The notes under the pieces are model-generated. The model did no database searches and was not told the DNA's origin. It saw only the letters and a list, made by a program, of their open reading frames with translations. From CAYFMS01 sp964491425 (GTDB lineage: Bacteria > Patescibacteriota > Patescibacteriia > UBA9934): DNA of 20,265 bases. This document shows, in pieces, positions 12,715-20,236 of this stretch (position 1 is its first letter; every line of letters starts with the position of its first letter). Position numbers and translations under genes: made by a program. Where the stretch lies: the NCBI GenBank assembly GCA_964491425.1, contig CAZBFR010000007.1, positions 1-20,265 of the forward strand. Direction: 5' to 3'.

Positions 12715-13257
12715 ATGTCATTTTTAGCTGAAGCAAAGCCCCAATTTGAAAAGGCTCTTGATCATTTACGCCAAGAGCTTTCCGCCCTACGAACCGGTCG
12801 CGCCCATCCCGCGCTCGTTGAGGGTATCCAAGTAGAACTCTACGGGATGCTCCAACCGATTAAAGCGTGTGCTGCAATTTCTGTTCCGGATGCGAAAACC
12901 TTACAGATCGATCCTTGGGACGCCTCCGCGGTACAGGCGATCGAATCGGCGATTTTAAAATCCGATATCGGGATTAATCCAAACGTCGACGGAAAGACGA
13001 TTCGGTTAATTATGCCGATGATGACGGACGAGAATCGACAGAGAATGGTCAAAATTCTTAAAGAGAAGGGGGAGGAAGCGCGTATCGCGATTCGCAAGGT
13101 CCGCGAAGACGTGAAGAAAAAAATTGAGAAACAAGAAGGTGTTTCGAAGGATGTTCAAAAAGCGGATCTCGAGGCGCTCGAGAAAACGGTAAAAGAATGG
13201 AATACGGAAATCGATACGACCCTTAAAGAAAAAGAGGAACAAATCATGACGATCTAA
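12715..13257 (+). CDS. frr: Ribosome recycling factor
   Basis: The 180-residue protein matches RRF over its full length (usual size about 185). It has the long helical domain I (LRQELSALRTGRAHPALVEGI near 18-38 and the C-terminal helices from about 105) and the inserted domain II with ISVPDAKTLQIDPWD (about 55-70) and SDIGINPNVDGKTIRLIMP (87-105). MVKILKEKGEEARIAIRKVR is the standard signature. RRF and EF-G split the post-termination ribosome, a step that matters here because many genes are joined by one-base stop-to-start junctions. AAAGGA (12706-12711) lies three bases before the ATG, a tight Shine-Dalgarno. The glycyl-tRNA synthetase gene follows as TAA-T-ATG. Confidence 0.96.
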   Translation: MSFLAEAKPQFEKALDHLRQELSALRTGRAHPALVEGIQVELYGMLQPIKACAAISVPDAKTLQIDPWDASAVQAIESAILKSDIGINPNVDGKTIRLIMPMMTDENRQRMVKILKEKGEEARIAIRKVREDVKKKIEKQEGVSKDVQKADLEALEKTVKEWNTEIDTTLKEKEEQIMTI

Positions 13258-13258
13258 T

Positions 13259-14632
13259 ATGTCGACGCCAACGCTTGAAACCCTAGTCCAACTCGCCAAA
13301 ATTCGCGGGTTCGTTTATCCCTCCTCCGAAATTTACGGAGGATTTGCGGCCGTCTACGATTTCGGGCCTCTCGGCGTTGAGCTCGCGAATAATATTAAGC
13401 GAGCGTGGTGGAAGGCGATGGTACAAAAGCGGGACGATATCGTCGGGCTTGATTCGGCGATTTTTATGCACCCGAAGATTTGGGAAGCGTCGGGTCATGT
13501 CGGCGGGTTTTCGGATCCGCTTATAGAATGTAAATCGTGTCATACTCGTTCGCGTGTCGACCATCTTCTCGAAGATATCGGGGTTACGGCTGACGAGAAA
13601 ATGACGGAAGAGCAAATTAACGCGCTTGTTGACGAGCATCGTCAAAAACTCGCTTGTCCAAAATGTGGGAAGCGCGATTTTGGCGTTGCAAAGAAGTTTA
13701 ATCTTCTCGTGACCTCGAATCTCGGAAATTTTACGGGGAACATGAACGAGAACCCGGTCTACCTTCGAGGAGAAACGTGTCAGGGAATTTACGTAAACTT
13801 CGAAAACGTTGTCGACTCTTCGCGCAAGCGTTTGCCATTTGGAATCGCGCAAGTCGGAAAGGCATTCCGAAACGAAATTACCGCGCGTCAATTTATTTTC
13901 CGAACCCGCGAGTTCGAGCAGATGGAGATGCAGTATTTCGTTCGACCGGAGGCGGAAATGGAAGAATATGAAAAACTCCGTCAGGTAAGGTGGCAATACT
14001 ATCTCGACCTTGGAATTAAGCCGGAGAATTTACAATGGCACAAACACGAAAATCTCGTGTTCTATGCAAAAGAGGCCTACGATATCGAGTACCGATTCCC
14101 GTTTGGATTTAAGGAGCTCGAGGGAATCCACGCGCGAGGAAACTACGATCTTACGCAACACTCGAAGTTCTCCGGAAAAGATATTTTGTACCGAGACCAA
14201 GTTACGAACGAAGCGTTTATCCCGCACATTATCGAATCGTCGGTTGGTGTTGGACGAACGTTCCTTGCGGTAATGACAGACGCGTATACGGAGGAAGAGG
14301 TGAACGGCGAGAAGCGCGTTGTCCTTAAGTTTCCAAAGCATCTCGCGCCATTCAAAATTGCCGTCCTTCCACTCTCGAAAAAGCTGGAGCTCCAAGAGCC
14401 TGCAAAGAAAATTGCGGATACTCTTCGCGACCACTGGATGGTTGATTACGACGAAACCCAATCAATCGGTAAACGCTATCGTCGCCAAGACGAAATCGGA
14501 ACGCCGTACTGTATTACGGTCGACTTTGATACATTGACCGACCACGCCGTAACCGTTCGTGACCGAGATACAATGACCCAAGACCGCGTAAAGATCGACG
14601 ATCTCCAAAACTACTTCATTAAGCATCTTTAA
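13259..14632 (+). CDS. glyS: Glycyl-tRNA synthetase (single-chain class II)
   Basis: The 457-residue enzyme is the alpha-2 type GlyRS (GlyQS, as in archaea, eukaryotes and many Gram-positives), not the alpha2-beta2 form. The N-terminus has KIRGFVYPSSEIYGG and YDFGPLGVELANNIK, then motif 1 around FMHPKIWEASGHVGGFSDP. A zinc site is formed by C91, C94, C133 and C136, on an insertion. Motif 2 lies near FRNEITARQFIFRTREFEQ (203-221), motif 3 contains the arginine in VGVGRTFLA, and the last 100 residues are the anticodon-binding domain beginning with APFKIAVLPLSK. It charges tRNA-Gly with glycine. Sharing an operon with frr makes this a translation module. TAA-T-ATG junctions occur on both sides. 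No key residues appear lost. Confidence 0.95.
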   Translation: MSTPTLETLVQLAKIRGFVYPSSEIYGGFAAVYDFGPLGVELANNIKRAWWKAMVQKRDDIVGLDSAIFMHPKIWEASGHVGGFSDPLIECKSCHTRSRVDHLLEDIGVTADEKMTEEQINALVDEHRQKLACPKCGKRDFGVAKKFNLLVTSNLGNFTGNMNENPVYLRGETCQGIYVNFENVVDSSRKRLPFGIAQVGKAFRNEITARQFIFRTREFEQMEMQYFVRPEAEMEEYEKLRQVRWQYYLDLGIKPENLQWHKHENLVFYAKEAYDIEYRFPFGFKELEGIHARGNYDLTQHSKFSGKDILYRDQVTNEAFIPHIIESSVGVGRTFLAVMTDAYTEEEVNGEKRVVLKFPKHLAPFKIAVLPLSKKLELQEPAKKIADTLRDHWMVDYDETQSIGKRYRRQDEIGTPYCITVDFDTLTDHAVTVRDRDTMTQDRVKIDDLQNYFIKHL

Positions 14633-14633
14633 T

Positions 14634-16364
14634 ATGCTAGAAGGTCAACCAAAAGCTGAGCCAAGATTTAAAGCCCAACTTCCTACGCGTTATCGCCCAG
14701 AAATTCAAAAAGTTGAACAACCGAATCTCCCAAAGGAAGCACATGCACGGAGGGTGGAGACAAGCGAGGAGAAAGATGCACGAATCGAGAGCCTGAAGCA
14801 TCAGTTGGTTTGGGCGAATAGATACCTCGAAGATTCACAGGAAAAGTTAAGCGAAGCGAGGAAATCGGAAATGGACGATCTGGTTCGTTTGACCGAATTA
14901 GAGCGTGATCTTAAAAACGAGAAGGAAAAAAACAAGCGTTCATTCGGCATTAAAACCGTGCTATTTGTAAATGCGCTCGGCCTCGCCGCCGGTATCGCTG
15001 AATCTGAGGTTTTCAGCCGGGTCACCGATGCGATCGATCGCGGAGAAAGGGTGGAAAATGTTGGGGATTTGTTATCGGTTATCATTGACGCAGATCGTGC
15101 ACTTCCTCCAGCTGTAACGGGGATTGATTTTACGCAAGCGAATGCTCTAGAGAATGCGCGATTTGAGGTACGAAAAGAAGTGATTGACGCGCGGTTTGAT
15201 AACGCGGCGGAGATGCTCGAATCTTTCGATGATCTCAAAAGAGAATTTGGAAGAGAAGAGATCCACGAACTTGCAGGATATGTTGAAGCCTATGATATCG
15301 AGGACTTTTGGAAAACGATCCAAGAAAAAAGCGAATTGGACTTAGATGTAGTATCCGCGCACTTCAATTTACGAGGAGTGGCGTTTTATTCGGATGCTAC
15401 ACTTGATTCAGCGGTCCGTGAGTACGAAGACATGATACAGAGCGGGGAGCTAAGGGAGTTTCATTTAGCAGAGGGTGAGTCCATTGAGGGGGAATTCGGT
15501 GATCCCGCAGGATTGTATGCGCAAGGGTTTGTTTTTATTAATTTATCAAACGTAGACCAACGAAATGGGTTGGTTGCTGGCGTAGACGATGTGCTTAAGC
15601 ATGAACTCATGCACGGTTTTTGGGGGTATGAAGCTCCGTATTTGAACGAAGGGATGACCGAATGGATGGCAAACCAACTCCATGCCGATGTCTTTCCCGA
15701 GTATAAAAATTCACATGCTGGATACGCGTTTGGACGAGAAATGACGGCATCTCTTATCGCGGAGGTTGTTGATAATGATCCGCTTGTTTGGCAGGCGTTT
15801 ATTCAGCGTGATTATGATAGGCTGGATAATGCGTTTGATACGAAGATTGGTAAGGGTGCGCTAAGCGCATCGCTTCTGCCGTATGCGGAATCTCCTCGGC
15901 TTGGTCCGGTTGATGACGCGTACTTGGCTAATGAGATGGTGCCGTTGATGCGAATGATCGATATTCTCGGGGAGCGAGCGGAGGGGTACGTTGCGCAGGT
16001 AAACGCCGGGCGCTCTTTGGACTCTGGTCGGCTTTTGCTTATTAACGAGGAGCTTGTGAAAGGCGCACTTATTACCTCTCCTAGTTCGGAAACAGGAATT
16101 TTGAATGGATCTTTGAGAGTGACTTTAGGCGAAGACGTCAATGGAACTCTTCTCACGCTTGGCGATAATTCTAATATTACAAAATGGGCTGAAGGTCGTA
16201 GCAAAGTGAGCTTAAAGAGTGCCGAAGGAACAGAGTTTAGAGTCCGTCCAAATATCTGGACAGAGTTTGGCGGGTCGCGAGCGCGATCGAGAGGGGACGA
16301 ATTATTCTCCTCTGACGAAGCATTGAGAAGGGCGACGAGTCGACTTGTAGAAATTGAAGATTAA
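14634..16364 (+). CDS. Uncharacterised HExxH metalloprotease (gluzincin-like)
   Basis: The 576-residue protein fits no family I can name. Residues 1-40 are polar and proline-rich; 43-103 form a charged, probably coiled-coil helix (KDARIESLKHQL onward). Residues 106-122 are a short hydrophobic stretch (VLFVNALGLAAGIA) that may be a membrane anchor. A helical region follows, and the likely catalytic domain has H323-E324-L-M-H327 in VLKHELMHGF. This is followed by YLNEGMTEWMA, where E339 is placed like the third zinc ligand in LNEGxxE gluzincins, though the 11-residue gap is short. The C-terminal 130 residues look beta-rich. Codon choice looks less GC-rich at wobble than in glyS and the M16 gene. 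It sits between them with TAA-T-ATG on both sides. Activity is inferred from motif only. Confidence 0.75.
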   Translation: MLEGQPKAEPRFKAQLPTRYRPEIQKVEQPNLPKEAHARRVETSEEKDARIESLKHQLVWANRYLEDSQEKLSEARKSEMDDLVRLTELERDLKNEKEKNKRSFGIKTVLFVNALGLAAGIAESEVFSRVTDAIDRGERVENVGDLLSVIIDADRALPPAVTGIDFTQANALENARFEVRKEVIDARFDNAAEMLESFDDLKREFGREEIHELAGYVEAYDIEDFWKTIQEKSELDLDVVSAHFNLRGVAFYSDATLDSAVREYEDMIQSGELREFHLAEGESIEGEFGDPAGLYAQGFVFINLSNVDQRNGLVAGVDDVLKHELMHGFWGYEAPYLNEGMTEWMANQLHADVFPEYKNSHAGYAFGREMTASLIAEVVDNDPLVWQAFIQRDYDRLDNAFDTKIGKGALSASLLPYAESPRLGPVDDAYLANEMVPLMRMIDILGERAEGYVAQVNAGRSLDSGRLLLINEELVKGALITSPSSETGILNGSLRVTLGEDVNGTLLTLGDNSNITKWAEGRSKVSLKSAEGTEFRVRPNIWTEFGGSRARSRGDELFSSDEALRRATSRLVEIED

Positions 16365-16365
16365 T

Positions 16366-17634
16366 ATGAACTCATTGAAATTGAAAAATGGAATGCGGGT
16401 GCACTTGGTGCCGGTTGTTGGTACGGAGGCGACGACGGTTTTAGCGCTTGTAAAGGTTGGGTCGCGCTACGAGAACGACGCGGTTTGGGGTGGATCGCAC
16501 TTTATTGAGCACTTGATGTTTAAGGGAACGGAAAAGCGCCCGACGACGCTTGATATTTCGAAAACGCTTGATCGCTACGGGGCGCAGTATAACGCGTACA
16601 CGGGGAAGGATTTGACCGGCTACTGGGTTAAGATCGAGGCGAGTAAGGTTCCGATCGCGGTTGATCTTCTTGCGGACATGATGTTTGCATCGAAATATGA
16701 TCCGGAGGAAATGGAGCGAGAAAAGCAGGTCATTATCGAAGAGATTAAAATGTACGAGGAGAATCCGATTATGCACCTCGACGATTTGCTCGAGGACGCG
16801 CTTTTTGAGGGGACGCGGCTTGGAAAGAATATTGCGGGGACGGCGAAGTCGATGATCGACATGAAGCGTGAGGACGTGATTGCATTCCGCGATCAGTACT
16901 ACACGCCGGAGCGAACCGTAATTGTTGTCGCCGGAAAAGTTGACGACTCGATTATCGAGACGCTCGAGACGACGTTTGGCGAGGTGAAGGCAGCGGCGGA
17001 TTCGAAGGAGTTTACGCCGGTCGCGAAGGAGAGTCGCGTTGGTCGTAAAGTCGCTCTCCAAACAAAACCGGTAGAGCAGATCCAATTCGGACTTTCGTTT
17101 CCTATGGTTGGGAAAGATCATCCCGATCTTCCAGCAATCGGACTTCTCTCGACGATTCTTGGAGGGGCTATGAGTTCGCGACTATTCGTTGAGGTGCGCG
17201 AGCGACGAGGGCTTTGCTACACGATTCGTTCAAGCGCGGATACGTACGAGGATGTTGGAATGTTCATGGTGCGCGCGGGGCTCGACGCGAAACGGTTGAC
17301 CGAGGCGGCGAAGGTTATTTTCGCGGAGCTTGAGAAGATGAAGACGGAGAGGGTGACGGAGGAGGAGCTCCAGTATGCAAAGGATCATGTCGAAGGGTCT
17401 CTCAACTTGAGTTTAGAAGATTCCGCGGACATGGCCGAGTTTTACGGGAAGCAGGAAGTCTACCGAGGAAAAATCGAATTACCGGCCGAGCGCCTTGCGA
17501 AGTATCGCGCGGTAAGCCTTGAAGACGTAAAGCGCGTTGCAAACGAGATTTTTGACACGGAGCGGATGGCGGTTGCGGCGATCGGGCCTTACGAAACAAA
17601 AGAGGCGCTTCTAAAAGAAATCGGACTTATCTAA
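16366..17634 (+). CDS. M16-family zinc peptidase (pitrilysin/processing-protease type)
   Basis: The product is 422 residues from the ATG at 16366, placed by the TAA-T-ATG junction; an in-frame TTG at 16354 lies inside the previous gene. The inverted zinc motif HxxEH is H45-F-I-E48-H49, and the third ligand is probably E126 in QVIIEEIKMYEENP, at the family's typical distance. The second half carries the substrate-binding RRGLCYTIRSS block with the Arg-Tyr pair. At this length it is the half-size, two-domain form, like bacterial relatives of mitochondrial processing peptidase. These act on unfolded peptides or signal-peptide-like segments in the cytoplasm or envelope. No inactive partner subunit sits beside it, so a homodimer is likely. 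It follows another metalloprotease gene. Confidence 0.92.
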   Translation: MNSLKLKNGMRVHLVPVVGTEATTVLALVKVGSRYENDAVWGGSHFIEHLMFKGTEKRPTTLDISKTLDRYGAQYNAYTGKDLTGYWVKIEASKVPIAVDLLADMMFASKYDPEEMEREKQVIIEEIKMYEENPIMHLDDLLEDALFEGTRLGKNIAGTAKSMIDMKREDVIAFRDQYYTPERTVIVVAGKVDDSIIETLETTFGEVKAAADSKEFTPVAKESRVGRKVALQTKPVEQIQFGLSFPMVGKDHPDLPAIGLLSTILGGAMSSRLFVEVRERRGLCYTIRSSADTYEDVGMFMVRAGLDAKRLTEAAKVIFAELEKMKTERVTEEELQYAKDHVEGSLNLSLEDSADMAEFYGKQEVYRGKIELPAERLAKYRAVSLEDVKRVANEIFDTERMAVAAIGPYETKEALLKEIGLI

Positions 17635-17635
17635 T

Positions 17636-18376
17636 ATGAAATATCTTCTCGCGAATTGGAAAATGCATCTCGGGGTGCGCGAATCGGTTGCGCTCGCGAG
17701 AACGGTTCTTCGGGAGCTTCGAGGACAGGATCTTAATCCTTCAGTGATTTTGGCTCCCTCGTTTACGGCACTTACCGAGGTGAAGAAAGTTATTGCGCGA
17801 AGTTCGCTCGCGCTCGCGGGGCAGTCGGTTGCGTCGGTTAAGACGGGCGCAAATACAGGCGAGATTTCGTCGCTCCAGCTCGAAGATATCGGTGCGACCT
17901 ATGCGATCGTTGGTCACCCGGAGCGCGCAGTCGAGGAGCCGGAAATAAAGAAAACGCTTGCCCATCTTTTTACAACGAACCTCACACCGATTCTCTATCT
18001 TGGGCGTGAAGTCGCAACTTCCGACGCGTCGAAACTCGCCCTTTCCGAATTCGCGCGACTCCTAAAAGGGCTCGAGCTAAAGCGCGGGAAGCGTCTCGTT
18101 GTTGTTTACGAGCCTGCCTACGTTCGCGCGCGAGAAAGGCCGGCGATCGCCGAGGACGTCGTAGCGGTAATCGAAGGTCTTCGCGCCACAGCGGAGAAAC
18201 TCGGACTCCCGAAGGTTGCCGTTAGCTATCTTTACGGAGGATTTGTCACGGCTCAAAATGTCCACGACTATCTTCGCGAGCCGTTAATTGACGGGGTGGC
18301 CGTCGGGGCCTCGAGCTTGAAATTACAGCAGTTTCGAGGCATTATGGAGGAAGCGCGGGAGGTGATGCGCGCCTAA
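17636..18376 (+). CDS. tpiA: Triosephosphate isomerase, divergent loop 6
   Basis: The 246-residue protein has the TIM-barrel landmarks: N7 and K9 in ANWKM, GANTGEIS (71-78), catalytic H94 in IVGHPER, catalytic E159 in VVYEP, and the phosphate-binding YGGFV (200-204) and VGASSL (223-228). It would interconvert dihydroxyacetone phosphate and glyceraldehyde 3-phosphate in glycolysis. Several conserved positions differ. GHSERR is GHPERA. The CxGE segment (Cys126 in classic numbering) is Y121-L-G-R-E. The flexible lid (loop 6), usually VWAIGTGK after YEP, is AYVRARER (161-168), which keeps the length but loses the GTG hinge. It may still be the only TIM of the cell with altered lid dynamics, or a paralogue with another substrate. 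The gene is joined to M16 by TAA-T-ATG. Confidence 0.85.
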   Translation: MKYLLANWKMHLGVRESVALARTVLRELRGQDLNPSVILAPSFTALTEVKKVIARSSLALAGQSVASVKTGANTGEISSLQLEDIGATYAIVGHPERAVEEPEIKKTLAHLFTTNLTPILYLGREVATSDASKLALSEFARLLKGLELKRGKRLVVVYEPAYVRARERPAIAEDVVAVIEGLRATAEKLGLPKVAVSYLYGGFVTAQNVHDYLREPLIDGVAVGASSLKLQQFRGIMEEAREVMRA

Positions 18377-18379
18377 CCT

Positions 18380-19159
18380 ATGCTCACGATTATTTTACTT
18401 GTTTTACTCGGTATCGGCGTTATTCTTTTTGGATTTATTGTTTGGCGCAAGCTTCCTCAACTTCGGATTATGGACCCGCTTTCTTCGCAAGAAGAGCAGG
18501 CGAAGCAACTAAAAAACGACCTTGTTCGGCAACGAATTGAACGGACGACAAAGAAGCCGTTCCAAGAGCTTCACCGATCGTACGTGCTTCCGTTTGGACT
18601 TAAGGTGCAAGAGACTGTTCGAAAAATGGCGGGAAAGCTCGTTGCCGCTGAAAAGAACTATAAAGCAAAGCAAAAGCAAGAAGTCGCCGGAGGGATGAAC
18701 GAAGAAATGGCGGACGAGATGTTGAAGGAGGCGAAAGGGCTTCTCGACGAGGGTTGGTTTGATCGCGCGGAGAAAAAGTATATCGAGGTGATTTCCGCGA
18801 TGCCGAAATATGTAAAAGCCTACGAAGGACTTGGGCGACTCTACCTCCAAAAGAAGGATTACGATCTCGCGAGCGAGACGTTTACGTTTCTTTCGAAGCT
18901 TTCGAAGGACGATCCGTCGGTTATCGCGAGTTTGGGCGAGGTCGAGGAGCTTCGTGGAAACGCAAAAAAAGCCTTTTCGTTTTTCGAGAAGGCCTACAAG
19001 TTGAGTCCAAAGAATCCGAAATATCTCGATTTCTATATCGACTCCTGTATTGAAAACGGCGACAAGCATGCCGCAATGAGCGCAATCGACGAACTTCGAG
19101 AGGTGAACCCGGAAAACGCAAAGATCGAGGAATTCGAAGAACGACTAAAGACGATGTAA
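18380..19159 (+). CDS. Membrane-anchored TPR protein
   Basis: The 259-residue protein begins with one membrane helix (about residues 2-22, LTIILLVLLGIGVILFGFIV), then a basic linker and a helical, possibly coiled-coil stretch (about 40-105). From about 108 there are tandem tetratricopeptide-like helices: LLDEGWFDRAEKKYIEVISA, LGRLYLQKKDYDLASETFTF, LGEVEELRGNAKKAFSFFEKA and CIENGDKHAAMSAIDELREV, roughly four repeats of 34. The orientation is probably TPR domain in the cytoplasm, anchored as a scaffold for protein partners, but topology is not certain. It ends the operon that starts at holB or frr: stop at 19159 and terminator three bases later. Many Patescibacteria encode such TPR anchors; the partners are unknown. 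Confidence 0.83.
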   Translation: MLTIILLVLLGIGVILFGFIVWRKLPQLRIMDPLSSQEEQAKQLKNDLVRQRIERTTKKPFQELHRSYVLPFGLKVQETVRKMAGKLVAAEKNYKAKQKQEVAGGMNEEMADEMLKEAKGLLDEGWFDRAEKKYIEVISAMPKYVKAYEGLGRLYLQKKDYDLASETFTFLSKLSKDDPSVIASLGEVEELRGNAKKAFSFFEKAYKLSPKNPKYLDFYIDSCIENGDKHAAMSAIDELREVNPENAKIEEFEERLKTM

Positions 19160-19161
19160 AC

Positions 19162-19190
19162 AAAAAGCCCGCGAAAAGCGGGTTATTTTG
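19162..19190. terminator. Bidirectional terminator between the TPR gene and rpmG
   Basis: The stem CCCGC (19168-19172) and GCGGG (19178-19182) with a GAAAA loop is flanked by A5 on the left and TTATTTTG on the right. It can stop + transcription after the TPR gene and minus transcription after rpmG (GGGCTTTTTG on that strand). The minus stop codon of rpmG directly abuts the stem. Confidence 0.78.
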
Positions 19191-19338
19191 TTTCTTTGTG
19201 GTTGGTGTGGTTGCCACACTTCGCGCAGTGCTTCTTGAGCTCGAGGCGTCCTTGAAGCTTACGCTTGTTCTTTCGCGAGTGGTAGTTGACCGTCTTGCAG
19301 TCGACGCACTCGAAATGGATCATGTTATCTTGCGACAT
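19183..19338 (-). CDS. rpmG: 50S ribosomal protein L33
   Basis: A 51-residue protein read on the minus strand from the ATG at 19338 to TAA at 19183. It has the L33 pattern: FECVDCKTVNYHSRKNKR, then KLQGRLELKKHCAKCGNHT. The four cysteines (C11, C14, C38, C41) form the zinc ribbon of the cysteine-containing (C+) L33 type. It binds near the E site of the large ribosomal subunit. It is encoded alone, convergent with the TPR gene and divergent from the GIDE gene, with a good promoter (19362-19390) and a shared terminator. No Shine-Dalgarno precedes the ATG (context CCCCCTATG), so initiation follows the T-before-ATG habit of this genome. Length and motifs are normal. Confidence 0.93.
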   Translation of the reverse strand: MSQDNMIHFECVDCKTVNYHSRKNKRKLQGRLELKKHCAKCGNHTNHKETK

Positions 19339-19361
19339 AGGGGGAGTTCATTTACCAGGGT

Positions 19362-19390
19362 AGTTTAGGGAAAACGGGGGTTTTTGTCAA
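19362..19390 (-). promoter_or_regulatory. Promoter of rpmG
   Basis: On the minus strand a perfect TTGACA (19390-19385), a 17-base spacer and TAAACT (19367-19362). The predicted start near 19355 gives a leader of about 16 bases without Shine-Dalgarno. Confidence 0.65.
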
Positions 19391-19399
19391 GGAAACGAC

Positions 19400-19428
19400 T
19401 TGCTTGAGTGAAAAATGCCTTATATAAT
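19400..19428 (+). promoter_or_regulatory. Promoter of the GIDE gene, almost leaderless
   Basis: TTGCTT (19400-19405), a 17-base spacer and a perfect TATAAT (19423-19428). The predicted transcription start, near 19435, is about two bases before the ATG at 19437, so the transcript is effectively leaderless. Its -35 lies just beyond that of the divergent rpmG promoter. Confidence 0.7.
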
Positions 19429-19436
19429 GGACCTAT

Positions 19437-20165
19437 ATGAATACCACACTCGGAATTGGGCTCGTTTTACTTGGATTCTCGGTTATCATGGCCTTACTTT
19501 ACCTAAAGCAGAAAAAGACAGTTGCCTTGATTTCTGGATTAAAGGAGATTCCGATGGCGGAGGCGGTACCGGGCGCGCGCGGGATTTTTAAGGGGGAAGT
19601 CGGGGGAGTGTCGGCGACGGTTCCGTATTCGGATAAGCCGGTTGCGTACTACGAGTTTGAGCTTGACGAGGAGGTGGTTGTTGAGAAGGACGGGCGAAAA
19701 GTTCGACGGTTTAAGCGCGTAAAGGATGGTAAGTCGAAGGCACCGATTGAACTCTCCGCTGGCGGAAAGAAATTGCTTCTCAACCCGAAGGACTTTCCGA
19801 TGCATGCGCTTGAGATCCACAACGGTCGCGCGATTGGACTTAATAGCGATATGCTCAAGGCGATGGACTTTATCGGGTCCGGCGAGTCGCTCTTTGCTCG
19901 ACAAGATCTACTTACGAAAAATTTAAAGCTTCATCTTTACGGGTTGCCTGTAGGAACTCCTGCGCTCGCGATCGGCGAGGTGAAGGACGAAGGGAATGGA
20001 TCGTTGACCTTAATTCCACTCGCGGGCGGAATGAGTTTCTATCCGACCCACGACACGGCGATGGTTCTCGGAAAGGCAAGGCGCGCAGTTATGACCTTCC
20101 TCGTCGGTTCGATTTTACTCGGACTTGGAGGAATCGGAGCAGTGATTGCGGGACTTGTTTCCTAA
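19437..20165 (+). CDS. GIDE-domain (E3 ubiquitin ligase-like) membrane protein
   Basis: The 242-residue protein has a membrane helix at each end (about 5-23 and 213-240). Between them it resembles the GIDE domain, the sensor part of mitochondrial MUL1/MULAN and of many prokaryotic relatives: ARGIFKGEVGGVSATVPYSDKPVAYYEFELDEEV split over 47-80, then ELSAGGKKLLLNPKDFP (about 105-121). No RING finger is present, so ligase activity is not expected. Prokaryotic GIDE proteins have no settled function; a membrane-associated sensor or stress role is a guess. The gene is a single unit with its own strong promoter, almost no leader and a terminator six bases past the stop. The two-helix hairpin topology matches MUL1. 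Domain call moderately confident. Confidence 0.75.
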   Translation: MNTTLGIGLVLLGFSVIMALLYLKQKKTVALISGLKEIPMAEAVPGARGIFKGEVGGVSATVPYSDKPVAYYEFELDEEVVVEKDGRKVRRFKRVKDGKSKAPIELSAGGKKLLLNPKDFPMHALEIHNGRAIGLNSDMLKAMDFIGSGESLFARQDLLTKNLKLHLYGLPVGTPALAIGEVKDEGNGSLTLIPLAGGMSFYPTHDTAMVLGKARRAVMTFLVGSILLGLGGIGAVIAGLVS

Positions 20166-20170
20166 AAACA

Positions 20171-20195
20171 AAGACGGCCTCCGGGCCGTTTTTTT
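20171..20195 (+). terminator. Intrinsic terminator of the GIDE gene
   Basis: The stem ACGGCC (20174-20179) with GGCCGT (20184-20189) has a TCCG loop, can be extended by AAG/T pairs, and runs into seven T (20189-20195). Confidence 0.88.
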
Positions 20196-20196
20196 G

Positions 20197-20225
20197 TTGA
20201 CAAAAACGTCAAAAAATGCTAAAAA
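20197..20225 (+). promoter_or_regulatory. Promoter of the last, partial gene
   Basis: A perfect TTGACA (20197-20202) starts directly after the terminator T run. A 17-base spacer ending in TGC is followed by TAAAAA (4 of 6), making an extended -10. The predicted start, near 20232, is about five bases before the ATG at 20237. Confidence 0.55.
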
Positions 20226-20236
20226 ACGGGCTTACT

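Noticed and set aside
13283..13996. Minus-strand frame of 237 residues opposite glyS
   Set aside because: It is an antisense shadow of a conserved synthetase with no family-like motifs.
15600..15665. Assigning the HExxH protein to a named peptidase family such as M1 or thermolysin
   Set aside because: The spacing between HExxH and the glutamate (11 residues) and the surrounding sequence do not fit those families closely enough.
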